From PNAI01 sp035574295 (lineage in GTDB: Bacteria; Pseudomonadota; Alphaproteobacteria; Rhizobiales; Xanthobacteraceae): a stretch of DNA of 64,000 nt. The stretch lies in assembly GCA_035574295.1 (NCBI GenBank), contig DATLYX010000066.1, forward strand, positions 33,919-97,918, given 5' to 3'. Shown piece after piece: positions 1-7,309 of the stretch. The notes beneath the pieces are model-generated. The model was not told the origin of the DNA. It was given only the letters and a program-made list of their open reading frames with translations, and searched no databases. Position numbers and translations under genes: made by a program. The stretch's first letter is position 1. Each line of letters begins with the position of its first letter.

Positions 1-65
1 TGTGGCCGGATCACAGCGCAGACTAACCTAGCGATTGCCGTCAATTCCGGTAGTCGCTCAAGACT

Positions 66-791
66 TCAGCGCAAAATCCGCAATGTGCCGCGCACCGCAC
101 CGCGGTCGTCCGAAGCCAAATGGCGCAGCTTCGCAATGTCGCTGATCGAGACATGCGAGGCATGCACCACGACCCCAAGTGATTTCAGTTTGGCGAATGC
201 GCGCGACAGCGATTCCGGCTTCAATCCAAGGCGCGCCGCAATCAGAACCTTGTCATAGGGCAGCACGATGTCGCACGAGCCTTGCTGGGCGGACGTGAGC
301 GAGACGAGAAATTCCGCAACCCGTTGTATCCCGCTTTGCGCCTTGAGTTGCTCCACCTGTTGCACGAGGTGATGCAAGTGCTGCGATGTCGAAGCGATCA
401 TCGCCAGGGCGATATCCGGGCTCTCGCGGATGCAGCGCACGATATGGTCCGCCGGAATGCGCACCACGCGCGCGTCGCTGACCGCCTGGGCCGTCGCCGG
501 GAACCGGGTTCCGGTGAAGGCCACCGCTTCCGCGAAACTGTCCCCTTTTGTCATGATGTGGATCACCGTCTCGTCGCCGGCGATGGTGATGCGGTAGAGC
601 TTCACCCAGCCGTCGATGACGATGAAGAACGCCGTTGCCGGGTCCCCCTGGCGGAACAGCGTCTCGTGCGCCTTCAGCATGATGGCCGAGGCGGGGGCAA
701 TGATGTGCTCCACCGTCTCGGGCTTCAGGCCCCGGAAAACGGCGATGCGCGAGATGATCTGAAGGTCGCCGGCCGTAAGTTTCGAGGGCAT
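66..791 (-). CDS. Crp/Fnr-family transcriptional regulator (FNR/DNR-type recognition helix, no Fe-S cysteines)
   Basis: A 241-residue regulator with an N-terminal cyclic-nucleotide-type beta-barrel (about 15-125), a dimerisation helix (about 128-155) and a C-terminal winged helix. The recognition helix carries E193, S196 and R197, the E-x-x-S-R signature by which FNR, FixK and DNR proteins read TTGAT half-sites. There is no N-terminal cysteine cluster; the only cysteines are C120 and C173. It is therefore unlikely to sense oxygen through a [4Fe-4S] cluster and is closer to the DNR/NnrR or FixK type. Six matching DNA boxes occur in this window, so it is a good candidate for the local anaerobic regulator, the role AadR has in R. 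palustris. The effector cannot be deduced. A box at 983-996 lies about 200 bp upstream of its start. Confidence 0.88.
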   Translation of the reverse strand: MPSKLTAGDLQIISRIAVFRGLKPETVEHIIAPASAIMLKAHETLFRQGDPATAFFIVIDGWVKLYRITIAGDETVIHIMTKGDSFAEAVAFTGTRFPATAQAVSDARVVRIPADHIVRCIRESPDIALAMIASTSQHLHHLVQQVEQLKAQSGIQRVAEFLVSLTSAQQGSCDIVLPYDKVLIAARLGLKPESLSRAFAKLKSLGVVVHASHVSISDIAKLRHLASDDRGAVRGTLRILR

Positions 792-982
792 CGCAGATCA
801 CCCACCCATCGGGTTGGCATGTTGGCGTTTCGGCTCCATAGGGGCCTCGGGAAGCCCAAACCCTGGCCAACGTTAAAGAATCTCATCCGGTCCGGCCATA
901 GGCCATTGCGGCGCGGATCCCGGGCGTCAGGAAGGCTGGAACGCATCCAATTTGCGGCTCCGGAATGGGACAGGGGCGGGGC

Positions 983-996
983 TTGATCGAAGTCAA
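983..996. promoter_or_regulatory. FNR-type box (TTGAT CGAA GTCAA)
   Basis: Matches TTGAT-N4-ATCAA in 9 of 10 positions. It lies midway between the divergent Crp/Fnr gene (start 791) and hemerythrin gene (start 1186), about 195 bp from each. Activation from -41.5 would put the rightward start of transcription near 1031 and leave a leader of about 155 nt. Confidence 0.6.
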
Positions 997-1026
997 GGCA
1001 CCCGGCGTCGATTTGCGTTGCTAAAG

Positions 1027-1120
1027 GACCACTTGGTTCCATCTCCCTTGGGTGGAACCCTTCGTGGTCGACGCGTTTCCTCCCCGAGGCATTGGCGTCC
1101 GCGTCGACCACGACCTTTTT
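1027..1120 (+). promoter_or_regulatory. Leader with alternative hairpins, second one terminator-like (candidate attenuator)
   Basis: A perfect 13-bp inverted repeat (CGTGGTCGACGCG at 1063-1075 and its complement at 1100-1112) is followed by five T residues at 1116-1120, which resembles a Rho-independent terminator on the rightward strand. Upstream lies a 7-bp hairpin (1035-1041 with 1053-1059) whose outer flank GACCAC (1027-1032) can also pair with GTGGTC (1064-1069), part of the terminator stem. The two folds exclude each other. If transcription starts near 1031, as the FNR box would suggest, part of the first arm is missing from the RNA, so the switch is uncertain. Confidence 0.4.
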
Positions 1121-1185
1121 CCGGGGCTCGTGTGGGCCCGGCCACGTGGCCTGGCTCTCTGATTGCGGCCCCAGGGCCTTGCGCG

Positions 1186-1617
1186 ATGATCGCGAGTGCG
1201 ATTCCCCCCTTGATCGGCCCCAAGCATGCCCTGGGCCACGCGCTGATCGATGCCGATCATTCGGCGATCGCCGACGCCTGGTTGCGCGCCGTGAGTTGCG
1301 AGCCGATCCAGTTCCCTTTCCTGATCGCACGGTTAAGGAAGCTGATGAAGACGCACTTCGACAATGAAGCGCGGTTGATGCAATCGGCCGGCGGAACGTT
1401 ATGCGCGTGCCATCGCAACGAGCATCGCGCCTTGCTTGGGCTTTGCGATCAGGCCGCCGCCTTGAGTCCCGATAATTGGCACCGCGCGCAGTCGCTCTTG
1501 CGCCGGCGGCTGCCCAGGATGATGCGCAGTCATATCGCCTGCATGGACCAGATCGTCGTGCTATTCATCAACAGCGCCGGCATAGATCGCTGCGGCGGTG
1601 AAAGTATTTTCAACTGA
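1186..1617 (+). CDS. Hemerythrin-like di-iron protein
   Basis: A 143-residue single-domain bacteriohemerythrin. The full ligand set of a seven-coordinate di-iron site can be assigned: H25, H57, E61, H76, H80, H116 and D121, in the typical spacings (H-F-x-x-E; H-x3-H; H-x4-D). Such proteins bind O2 or NO reversibly. The ATG at 1186 was chosen because homology begins just after it; the upstream in-frame sequence is arginine- and proline-rich, includes an inverted repeat and the FNR box, and looks untranslated. No strong ribosome-binding site is visible. The neighbouring Crp/Fnr regulator and the box at 983 suggest expression at low oxygen. It may buffer O2 or NO for the oxygen-sensitive aromatic reductase, but this is inference. 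Confidence 0.8.
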   Translation: MIASAIPPLIGPKHALGHALIDADHSAIADAWLRAVSCEPIQFPFLIARLRKLMKTHFDNEARLMQSAGGTLCACHRNEHRALLGLCDQAAALSPDNWHRAQSLLRRRLPRMMRSHIACMDQIVVLFINSAGIDRCGGESIFN

Positions 1618-1683
1618 AAACTTTCGGCTGCGCGAGATGTGCCAGCGGGGTTTTCGCGCGCATGGCTGACGGGCGGAGTGATT

Positions 1684-1923
1684 CCTAAAGCGTGATGAAT
1701 TGAAATTGCCTCGTGTCCCGGGCGCAGCGCGGAGCGTAAGCGGTGCGGTGCGCTTCAGGGGACCATACAAGGGGATCAACGCTGAAAATTGTCACCGCTA
1801 CACGGCGCTGTGCGGCATCGCCCTTGGCGGTCCCGGATCAGCGGTGCACCGCTACACGCCTAGCAGGCGCTACGCGCTGCACCGCATCCGGGACGTGCCA
1901 AACTCACCTCATCACGCTTTAGG
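1684..1923. repeat. 240-bp dispersed intergenic repeat with 15-bp terminal inverted repeats
   Basis: It begins with CCTAAAGCGTGATGA (1684-1698) and ends with its exact complement (1909-1923). The interior has several inner palindromes and the words GTGTCCCGGGCG and CATCCGGGAC. About 95 bp of the right half closely resembles the copy at 58811-58990, and shorter relatives occur at 30074, 45241 and 52638. No coding potential was seen. The right end supplies the TAA stop codon of the Rrf2 gene. The ends look like those of a MITE, but no target duplication was identified. Confidence 0.8.
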
Positions 1924-2371
1924 AGGCTACCGCCCGGGTTCGCTTTCCGGCGGGCGTCTCGCCCGCGCGTCGTCGCTCGATCAGCTTGAGCATGGTCTCG
2001 ATGGTGAACGAGCCGAGCGTCGCGCGCGCGATGTCGTCGATCTCGTCCAGCACTTCGCGCAGAGCGCGTCCTTCGCGCGTCGACTCCTCCGCTCCGGCGT
2101 TGCCGTTCGCTGAACGCAAATCTTCGAACAGCTCGATGATGTCGAGCAGCGTGGTGCGTCGGGCATTGCCGCTGAATTGGTATCCGCCGCCGGCCCCCCG
2201 TGTGGAGCGCACAAGGCCGGCGCGCACCATCACCAGCATCACCTTCGCGAGATGGTGGTTTGAAACCCTGTATTTCCGGCCGATGTCGGCCACCGAATAT
2301 TGCCGCTCCGGATGCGCCGCCAATTCCAGCAGCGCAAGGATGGCAAGACGACTCGAAATCTGCAGCTTCAT
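1919..2371 (-). CDS. Rrf2-family transcriptional repressor (BadM-like candidate)
   Basis: A 150-residue Rrf2 protein with an N-terminal winged helix (start MKLQISSRLAI, recognition region about 28-50) and the R-G-A-G-G-G-Y wing motif at 58-64. IscR- and NsrR-type members bind Fe-S with three cysteines; this protein has none, so it is not an Fe-S sensor of that kind. BadM, the Rrf2 repressor of the benzoyl-CoA reductase genes in R. palustris, is the best functional model. It lies just downstream of a GNAT gene on the same strand, as expected for a badL-badM-like pair. The ATG at 2371 was chosen over an upstream in-frame start because the family begins here. The ligand is unknown. The assignment to the aromatic pathway rests on context. 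Confidence 0.85.
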   Translation of the reverse strand: MKLQISSRLAILALLELAAHPERQYSVADIGRKYRVSNHHLAKVMLVMVRAGLVRSTRGAGGGYQFSGNARRTTLLDIIELFEDLRSANGNAGAEESTREGRALREVLDEIDDIARATLGSFTIETMLKLIERRRAGETPAGKRTRAVAS

Positions 2372-2417
2372 GATGATCCGATTCTCGGCCGGCGGGTGCT
2401 GACACGACGTCGGCCCC

Positions 2418-2906
2418 TCAATCGAGCTCCTTCTCAAGCTGAATGTAGGGTCCCGCCATCATGCCTTCGCCGCGAAAGAACAGCAGGTGCAGGCGATTGT
2501 CGCGCGCCACCATGGTCCGCATCTTGCGCACGCCGGATTTCACGAATTCGTCGGAGATCGCAGCGAGTAGCTGATGCCCGATGCCCTGCAGGCGGGCGCG
2601 CGGCTCGACCGACAGCGCGAACACCCAGCCGCACGGCGCCGAGCCGAACTCCCAGGCCCTGACTTCGCCGATGATGAAGCCCAATATGGGCATGCGGGGG
2701 GTCGGCGTCCGCGGCTCGGCAATCAGAAAATGCCGCCCTTGCACGCGGCTCTTTCCGTAGCGTTCGAAAACGTCCTGCCAATAGTCCGGCTTGGCGAGCC
2801 CGGTGATGCGTTCGTCGAGGGCGATCACGTGCGGAATGTCGGCGGCGGTGACGCGCCGCACCGTGAACCCTGCGGTCCGAGCCGCGGTCCGTTTGCCTTT
2901 GGCCAT
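2418..2906 (-). CDS. GNAT-family N-acetyltransferase (BadL-like candidate)
   Basis: A 162-residue GNAT domain. The acetyl-CoA pyrophosphate-binding loop is R105-L-Q-G-I-G110, preceded by the usual beta-4 strand (about 94-101). It lies 46 bp upstream of the Rrf2 gene and is probably co-transcribed with it. In R. palustris, BadL is an acetyltransferase that acetylates aminobenzoates, and the products relieve repression by BadM; the same logic is plausible here. It resembles the two GNATs at 4628 and 5186, sharing a segment like I-D-x-R-I-T-G near the N-terminus, so the three look like paralogues. The ATG at 2906 was chosen because the longer frame upstream has no domain. Substrate unproven. Confidence 0.82.
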   Translation of the reverse strand: MAKGKRTAARTAGFTVRRVTAADIPHVIALDERITGLAKPDYWQDVFERYGKSRVQGRHFLIAEPRTPTPRMPILGFIIGEVRAWEFGSAPCGWVFALSVEPRARLQGIGHQLLAAISDEFVKSGVRKMRTMVARDNRLHLLFFRGEGMMAGPYIQLEKELD

Positions 2907-2983
2907 CGCGCCGATCCTTCCGCGCCGTCCCGCAGTCTTGCGAATCTGCCGCCTCCGGGAAATACCGTAGGCGAAAATTGCGC

Positions 2984-2999
2984 ATTTTCGTACTAAATT
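2984..2999. promoter_or_regulatory. Candidate Rrf2 (BadM-like) operator A
   Basis: ATTTTCGTACTAAATT, an imperfect palindrome around GTAC. It lies about 80 bp upstream of the GNAT-Rrf2 pair and 60 bp upstream of the DUF2249 gene. It shares 12 of 16 positions with the element at 14246-14261 before korA. The surrounding 40 bp is the most AT-rich stretch of this intergenic region. Confidence 0.4.
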
Positions 3000-3059
3000 A
3001 TCATAACCGCGGCGGAGGCGTGCCTCGCGGCGCGACGGCGCGGGTGGTGAGGGCATCTC

Positions 3060-3341
3060 GTGCACTGTGCAAGACCAAACGACGATGCGCGCATCTGGCG
3101 GACGCCGGAGGCCGTGCACGTGGATTTGCGCGGGCTCGAGCCGCCCGAACCCTTGGTGATCGTGCTCCGCATGATCGATTGCGGAGAGGTTGACGACGTT
3201 CTCATCGCCCATTTCGATCGCGAGCCGATCTTCCTCTACCCGGAACTCATCGATCGCGGCTGGACCCACGAGATCATTGCCTCCGAATGCGGTTCCTGCG
3301 CGAGTGAAGTGAGGCTGTGCATCAGACGGTACGCCGCATGA
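3060..3341 (+). CDS. DUF2249 domain protein
   Basis: A 93-residue protein with the DUF2249 core: V-D-L-R-G-L-E-P-P-E-P at 21-31, followed by a helix and a Y-P-E-L segment near residue 60. This small fold is related to TusA-like domains and often occurs beside genes for denitrification, NO response or cbb3-like membrane proteins. C-terminal cysteines (E-C-G-S-C-A) are present. The start is GTG; a later GTG at the core motif is possible. Its stop overlaps the ATG of the membrane protein gene by four bases, so the two are translationally coupled. The biochemical function is not known. Confidence 0.72.
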   Translation: MHCARPNDDARIWRTPEAVHVDLRGLEPPEPLVIVLRMIDCGEVDDVLIAHFDREPIFLYPELIDRGWTHEIIASECGSCASEVRLCIRRYAA

Positions 3342-4606
3342 CGTTGGCAGCCGGCTTTCTGGGAGGCGCCGCAAGCCGGCTGCTACCGGCATCGGTTCCG
3401 TTCCGCTACTTCGGCTCGGCGGCGGCCTTTCATGTGTTGATCTGGCCGGCATTGTTTGCCGGCGCAGATCAGCTCACGGGCTTCCGCGGCGGACCAGGGC
3501 CGGTGCTGGCCGGGTTGCACCTTCTGACGCTGGGCGTGCTGACCACGACCGCGATGGGCGCCTCGGCACAGCTTCTTCCGGTTGCAACTCGGCGGGCGCT
3601 TGCGGCGGTCTGGCCGGTGAAACTGGTTTTCTGGCTCACGATGCCCGGCATGACCGCACTGTTCGTCGGCATGTACCGGCTCGACATCGCAATCACCATC
3701 GCGGGTGGGAGCGTGACGGCATTGGGCCTCGTGCTGTTTGCCGCGCTGCTTGCCGACAATCTTCGGCGCGCCGGCAGCCTGCCCGTTGTCGCGGCCTACG
3801 GCTGGGCCGCCCTCTGCTGTCTTCTCTTGCTCGTGATTCTCGGCCTCCTGCTCGCGGTGGATTATGAACTCGGGTTTTTGGCGGATCACAGCGCCGTCGC
3901 CCTCGCGCATCTCGTTCTCGGCGGTTTCGGTTTTATGGGCCTGCTTGCGCTCGGCTTCAGCCACGTGCTGGTGCCGATGTTCGCGCTCGCATCGTCGCCG
4001 CCGAAAACTCCTTCCTGGGCTGGATTTGTCCTGGCGGTCGCAGCGGTCGTTCTCGGCAGCGCGGGCGCGCTTCTCGATAGCCGCTTTGTGCTTTCCGCCG
4101 CGGCGCTGTTCGGGATTGCCGCCGCCGCCGTTCATCTTTGGCTGATGCAGCACGCGTTGGCGACCGGCATGCGCAAGCGTCTCGGCTTGTCGTTCCTGCT
4201 CATTCGCGGCTCATGGGCGATGCTGTTGGCAACTCCCCTCGTCGGGTTGCTCGGCCTGTACGGCTATCTCGGTCCCAACGGCGCCACGTTGTTCGGCTTT
4301 CTCTTGTTCGGTGGTTGGCTGCTCACGTTCCTGCTCGGCATATTGCAGCGCATCCTGCCGTTCCTGGCGTCCATGCACGCGGGCAAATCGGCCGGCACAC
4401 CGCCGCGCATGTCCGAACTGGCCGCCTCCGCGCCGCTCAAATTGCACGCGGCCTGTCACCTGCTCGCGCTTGCTTTCATTGCGGCGGGGATCGTCGCGGA
4501 TGCAGCCGTGCTGACGCAAATCGGCTGCGTGGTTGGCCTTTTCGGTGCGCTGGCATTCGCCGCCTTCACCGCCGACATCTTGCGCCGCATATTCCCGGTG
4601 CGTTGA
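3338..4606 (+). CDS. Polytopic membrane protein, NnrS / heme-copper-oxidase-subunit-I-like
   Basis: A 422-residue, very hydrophobic protein with about 12 predicted transmembrane segments. Several conserved-looking histidines lie in membrane helices (for example in F-H-V-L-I-W, G-L-H-L-L-T-L-G and F-S-H-V-L-V-P), and A-Q-L-L-P-V-A follows the third. This pattern recalls NnrS and the subunit-I-like proteins found with DUF2249 in nitric-oxide or low-oxygen gene sets. No complete copper/heme oxidase ligand set was recognised, so catalytic activity is not claimed. The ATG at 3338 overlaps the stop of the DUF2249 gene (ATGA); a GTG 21 bp upstream is the alternative. The family assignment is tentative. 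Confidence 0.6.
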   Translation: MTLAAGFLGGAASRLLPASVPFRYFGSAAAFHVLIWPALFAGADQLTGFRGGPGPVLAGLHLLTLGVLTTTAMGASAQLLPVATRRALAAVWPVKLVFWLTMPGMTALFVGMYRLDIAITIAGGSVTALGLVLFAALLADNLRRAGSLPVVAAYGWAALCCLLLLVILGLLLAVDYELGFLADHSAVALAHLVLGGFGFMGLLALGFSHVLVPMFALASSPPKTPSWAGFVLAVAAVVLGSAGALLDSRFVLSAAALFGIAAAAVHLWLMQHALATGMRKRLGLSFLLIRGSWAMLLATPLVGLLGLYGYLGPNGATLFGFLLFGGWLLTFLLGILQRILPFLASMHAGKSAGTPPRMSELAASAPLKLHAACHLLALAFIAAGIVADAAVLTQIGCVVGLFGALAFAAFTADILRRIFPVR

Positions 4607-4627
4607 CCGCCGAAAGATTTTGTCTGC

Positions 4628-5173
4628 TCACTTTCGGATGGCATAATTGAGACAGAGCTGTTGCGAGGTGCGGAAGCCGCAACGATCCAAAAACGCCAGC
4701 AGATCGTGATTGTGCCAGTCGACCTCGGTGCGGATGCGTTCGACCCGCAAGGTCTGCAGATTGACCAGCAATTGCGACAGCAAGGCCCGGCCGACGCCCT
4801 GATTGCGGAAATCCGGATCGACGCCGATCGTATCCATGACCGCGGTCGGCTCCAGGCGACCGAATTCGCCGAAATCCACCCGCGCCATGATGAATCCCAC
4901 CGGGATTCCGTTCTGCTCGGCGACGAGAGAAACGCGGATATCCGACTCATTCAGCGCCTCGCGCATCTTTTGCCGAAAATATTCCGCGCGGTCGCGGCCG
5001 GTGATGCGGCGGTCGATGCCGATCAGAGCCGCAAGGTCGCCTTCGGCCATGGCGCGCACGGGAATCCGGTCGCGCGCCAGCGGCCCGAAATCCGGTGCTG
5101 GAGGTTTGCCGTAATTGACCTCTCGCGGTTCGCCGACGCGATCCGGGATGACGATTTTCTGTTGTCCGGCCAT
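4628..5173 (-). CDS. GNAT-family acetyltransferase, last gene of the benzoyl-CoA reductase operon
   Basis: A 181-residue protein with a GNAT domain after a 35-residue leader. The acyl-CoA loop is R123-N-Q-G-V-G128. It starts 12 bp after the preceding GNAT gene and ends the run of eleven close leftward genes that begins with had. It is similar to the GNATs at 5186 and 2418 (shared I-D-R-R-I-T-G near 53-59, and W-x-N-H in the C-terminal third). An operon position with benzoyl-CoA reductase suggests that it acetylates an aromatic amine, a CoA-pathway intermediate or a pathway protein; this is inference only. Confidence 0.8.
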   Translation of the reverse strand: MAGQQKIVIPDRVGEPREVNYGKPPAPDFGPLARDRIPVRAMAEGDLAALIGIDRRITGRDRAEYFRQKMREALNESDIRVSLVAEQNGIPVGFIMARVDFGEFGRLEPTAVMDTIGVDPDFRNQGVGRALLSQLLVNLQTLRVERIRTEVDWHNHDLLAFLDRCGFRTSQQLCLNYAIRK

Positions 5174-5185
5174 GGCTGTCCCTGA

Positions 5186-5677
5186 TCACACGTCTTCGAG
5201 CGGCTCGGCCAGCGGTTCGGCGACCGGCCGTTCCAGCGCCAGCCGCGGCGCCAGCGCAAACCCCGACCCGGCAAAGAACCGCAACAGCTCATGATTCGAC
5301 CACTCGACCTGCGAGTGCAGCGAAAGCACGTTTTTCTCGCCCAGGATCCGCACGAGCTCGGCCACGAGCGCCTGCCCGATCCCGCGTTCCCGGCTGCCGA
5401 TGTCGACCCCCAGGGCGTCGAGCGCCGCGACCGCATCCGCCCTGCCGAACTCCCCGCGCAGAATGCGCGCCATGACAAAGCCCGCGAGCGATCCGCCTTG
5501 CGTGACCCCGACGTGGACGAAATCGTCCGGGCTCGCCTTGGCCGCCGCGAACCGCTTCTCAAAAAAAGCGCCGCGGCTGTATCCGCTGTGCGCGCGGTCG
5601 ATCGCGACGATCCGCTCCAGATCGTCGTCCGTCAGCGGGCGCACGCGCTCGGTCGCTGCTCGTTCGCTAATGGCCAT
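5186..5677 (-). CDS. GNAT-family acetyltransferase in the benzoyl-CoA reductase operon
   Basis: A 163-residue GNAT protein with the acyl-CoA loop R96-E-R-G-I-G101. The ATG at 5677 lies 8 bp after the hemerythrin stop; the longer frame upstream overlaps that gene and is not used. The last 12 residues are acidic and proline-rich. It pairs with the GNAT at 4628, separated by 12 bp, and both share the W-S/H-N-H motif and overall layout, which suggests a tandem duplication followed by divergence. Possible role as for the BadL-like protein at 2418; the substrate is unknown. Confidence 0.8.
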   Translation of the reverse strand: MAISERAATERVRPLTDDDLERIVAIDRAHSGYSRGAFFEKRFAAAKASPDDFVHVGVTQGGSLAGFVMARILRGEFGRADAVAALDALGVDIGSRERGIGQALVAELVRILGEKNVLSLHSQVEWSNHELLRFFAGSGFALAPRLALERPVAEPLAEPLEDV

Positions 5678-5685
5678 GCGCGACC

Positions 5686-6189
5686 TCACGCCGATGCGAC
5701 ATAGTCCTCGTAAAGGCGCATTTCGGTGTCCGCATCCATGCTCTCCTCCAACAGCGGCAATAACGCCATTTCTTCCTTTTGCACGTGCGCAAGCATGCGC
5801 TCGCACAGCTCTGAACCAAGCCGACAGAACTCGCTCCAAGCGGATTGATCGAAGCCGCCGTTTGCCGCCTGACGCGCCAGCGTCGCAAGCCTCGCCCCGA
5901 GCGGCCGCAACACCGTGTGTTCTTCGCTCAGATGCGCGCCGATGGCCGCATCCCCGGCGGCTTCGAGATAGGGGAAAAGCTGTTGTTCTTCGAAATCGAA
6001 ATGCCGTGCGACCTCCGCTTCGACACCCGTGGAGAGATCGGACAGCAGCCGCGCGATACCGGCCTCCGTCGCATTGGGCGGTCCGCTGCGGCGAAACCGG
6101 GCGATCAGTTGCTCAAGACGCTCCATCAGCGCGATGGTGGCGCGGTGTTCCTCGTGCAGCGCCTGGCTCACTCGGTTTGCGAACGACAT
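5686..6189 (-). CDS. Hemerythrin HHE-domain protein in the benzoyl-CoA reductase operon
   Basis: A 167-residue four-helix HHE protein. Candidate iron ligands are H12/H15, H63, E67, H86/H91, H135 and E139, arranged as two H-x3-E-type pairs. It lies 9 bp after the ferredoxin gene and 8 bp before a GNAT gene, inside the operon for an extremely oxygen-sensitive enzyme. A role in trapping O2 or NO, or in iron supply or cluster repair (as for RIC/YtfE relatives), fits this setting but is not shown by the sequence. It is a different subfamily from the hemerythrin at 1186. Confidence 0.8.
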   Translation of the reverse strand: MSFANRVSQALHEEHRATIALMERLEQLIARFRRSGPPNATEAGIARLLSDLSTGVEAEVARHFDFEEQQLFPYLEAAGDAAIGAHLSEEHTVLRPLGARLATLARQAANGGFDQSAWSEFCRLGSELCERMLAHVQKEEMALLPLLEESMDADTEMRLYEDYVASA

Positions 6190-6198
6190 GGCGGTCGC

Positions 6199-6444
6199 CT
6201 AGGCGTGGAGCTGCTGATATTTGGCAAGCAGCGTTTCCTTGTCCTCGACCCAGTCCGGATTGGGCACGATGCAGTTTGCCGGACACACCAGCTTGCACTG
6301 CGGCTCGTCTTCGGCGCCGACGCACTCGGTGCATTTCATCGGGTCGATGACGTAGATCGGGTTGCCGGCCGAAATGGCCTTGTTCGGGCACACCGGCTCG
6401 CAGGCATCGCAGGCGGTGCAGGCGTCAGTTATCATCAGAGCCAT
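6199..6444 (-). CDS. badB: 2[4Fe-4S] ferredoxin, electron donor of benzoyl-CoA reductase
   Basis: An 81-residue ferredoxin. Cluster motifs are C9-x2-C12-x2-C15-x3-C19 and C38-x2-C41-x8-C50-x3-C54, with a further C58. The longer loop in the second motif and the C-terminal helix are typical of the Chromatium/Thauera low-potential type that donates electrons to benzoyl-CoA reductase. It is placed 19 bp after badG. Reduction is probably by KorAB, encoded on the other side of the divergent promoter. The symbol follows the R. palustris name. Confidence 0.9.
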   Translation of the reverse strand: MALMITDACTACDACEPVCPNKAISAGNPIYVIDPMKCTECVGAEDEPQCKLVCPANCIVPNPDWVEDKETLLAKYQQLHA

Positions 6445-6463
6445 TGTCTGTCTCCATTGGCGC

Positions 6464-7309
6464 TCACGCAGCCTTCAGCACGTTCCCCTGTGCGGCAAGT
6501 TTCTCGTAACGGAATGCGCCCCACAAAGCGGCCCCGATCGCTCCGGCATAGATCGAATCGGGATGACTGCGGATCGCAACGCGCATGTCTTTCATTTTGG
6601 CGATATTTTCTTCCAACGCTGCGACCAGTCCTTGATCCAGCGCAAGCCCTCCTGTCATCATCACCACGCCCTCGGTCATGCCGATCGACTTCAAGAGTTT
6701 CGACAGTCGATCCGCCATCGACAGGTGGATGCCTTTGAGGATGTTGGGCGCCGAAATCCCGCGCGACACCATGTTGATCACGTCGGTCTCCGCCAGCACG
6801 GCGCAAATGCTGCTCACGATCTCCGGATTGTCCGCCTGGCGCGACAGCGCCCCGATCTCGTCCTGCGCAATGCCGAGATAGCGGGCGATATTTTCCAAAA
6901 ACTGCCCCGATCCGGAGGCGCATTGGCTGGTCATCTTGTAGCTGAGCACTTTGCCGCGCTCGTCGATGCTGATGGCGCGGCCGTGCAGCGCGCCCACATC
7001 CAGCGCCGCGCGCGCGGCCGGGTCGAGATAGATCGCGCCGCGCGCGTGCGTGGTCATCGAGTAGAAATGCCCGGTATGGAACGGCACCCCCTCTCCCTCG
7101 CCGGTGGTCGCCACGTAATGCACGTCCTTTTCGCTCAGTTTTGCGTCAGCAAGCACCTGTTCGTAGGCCAGGCGCGCCAGTTCCATCGGATCGCGCTGCC
7201 GGATGCGCAATGTCGTCCGCGCAAGCCACTCGGATTTCCCGTCCTCGACCTTGAACAGCGCCGCCTTCACCGCGCCCGTGCCCACGTCGATCCCTGCCGC
7301 AATCGTCAT
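6464..7309 (-). CDS. badG: Benzoyl-CoA reductase delta/D subunit
   Basis: A 281-residue ASKHA-fold ATPase subunit of the BcrAD type. The phosphate-1 motif G-I-D-V-G-T-G lies at 6-12. The cysteines that bridge a [4Fe-4S] cluster between the A and D subunits lie in Q-C-A-S-G-S-G and S-S-I-C-A-V-L. Together with BadF it forms the ATP-hydrolysing activator module that drives ring reduction. The start overlaps the badF stop (ATGA). Length matches BcrD/BadG. No missing motif was noticed. Confidence 0.95.
   Translation of the reverse strand: MTIAAGIDVGTGAVKAALFKVEDGKSEWLARTTLRIRQRDPMELARLAYEQVLADAKLSEKDVHYVATTGEGEGVPFHTGHFYSMTTHARGAIYLDPAARAALDVGALHGRAISIDERGKVLSYKMTSQCASGSGQFLENIARYLGIAQDEIGALSRQADNPEIVSSICAVLAETDVINMVSRGISAPNILKGIHLSMADRLSKLLKSIGMTEGVVMMTGGLALDQGLVAALEENIAKMKDMRVAIRSHPDSIYAGAIGAALWGAFRYEKLAAQGNVLKAA

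Noticed and set aside
66..791. True FNR (oxygen-sensing Fe-S) identity for the Crp/Fnr protein
   Set aside because: No N-terminal cysteine cluster; only two isolated cysteines are present.
952..1185. N-terminal extension of the hemerythrin gene
   Set aside because: The extra 78 codons are Arg/Pro-rich, run through the FNR box and hairpins, and have no counterpart in hemerythrins.
1919..2371. NsrR or IscR identity for the Rrf2 protein
   Set aside because: The three conserved cluster cysteines are absent; the protein has no cysteine at all.
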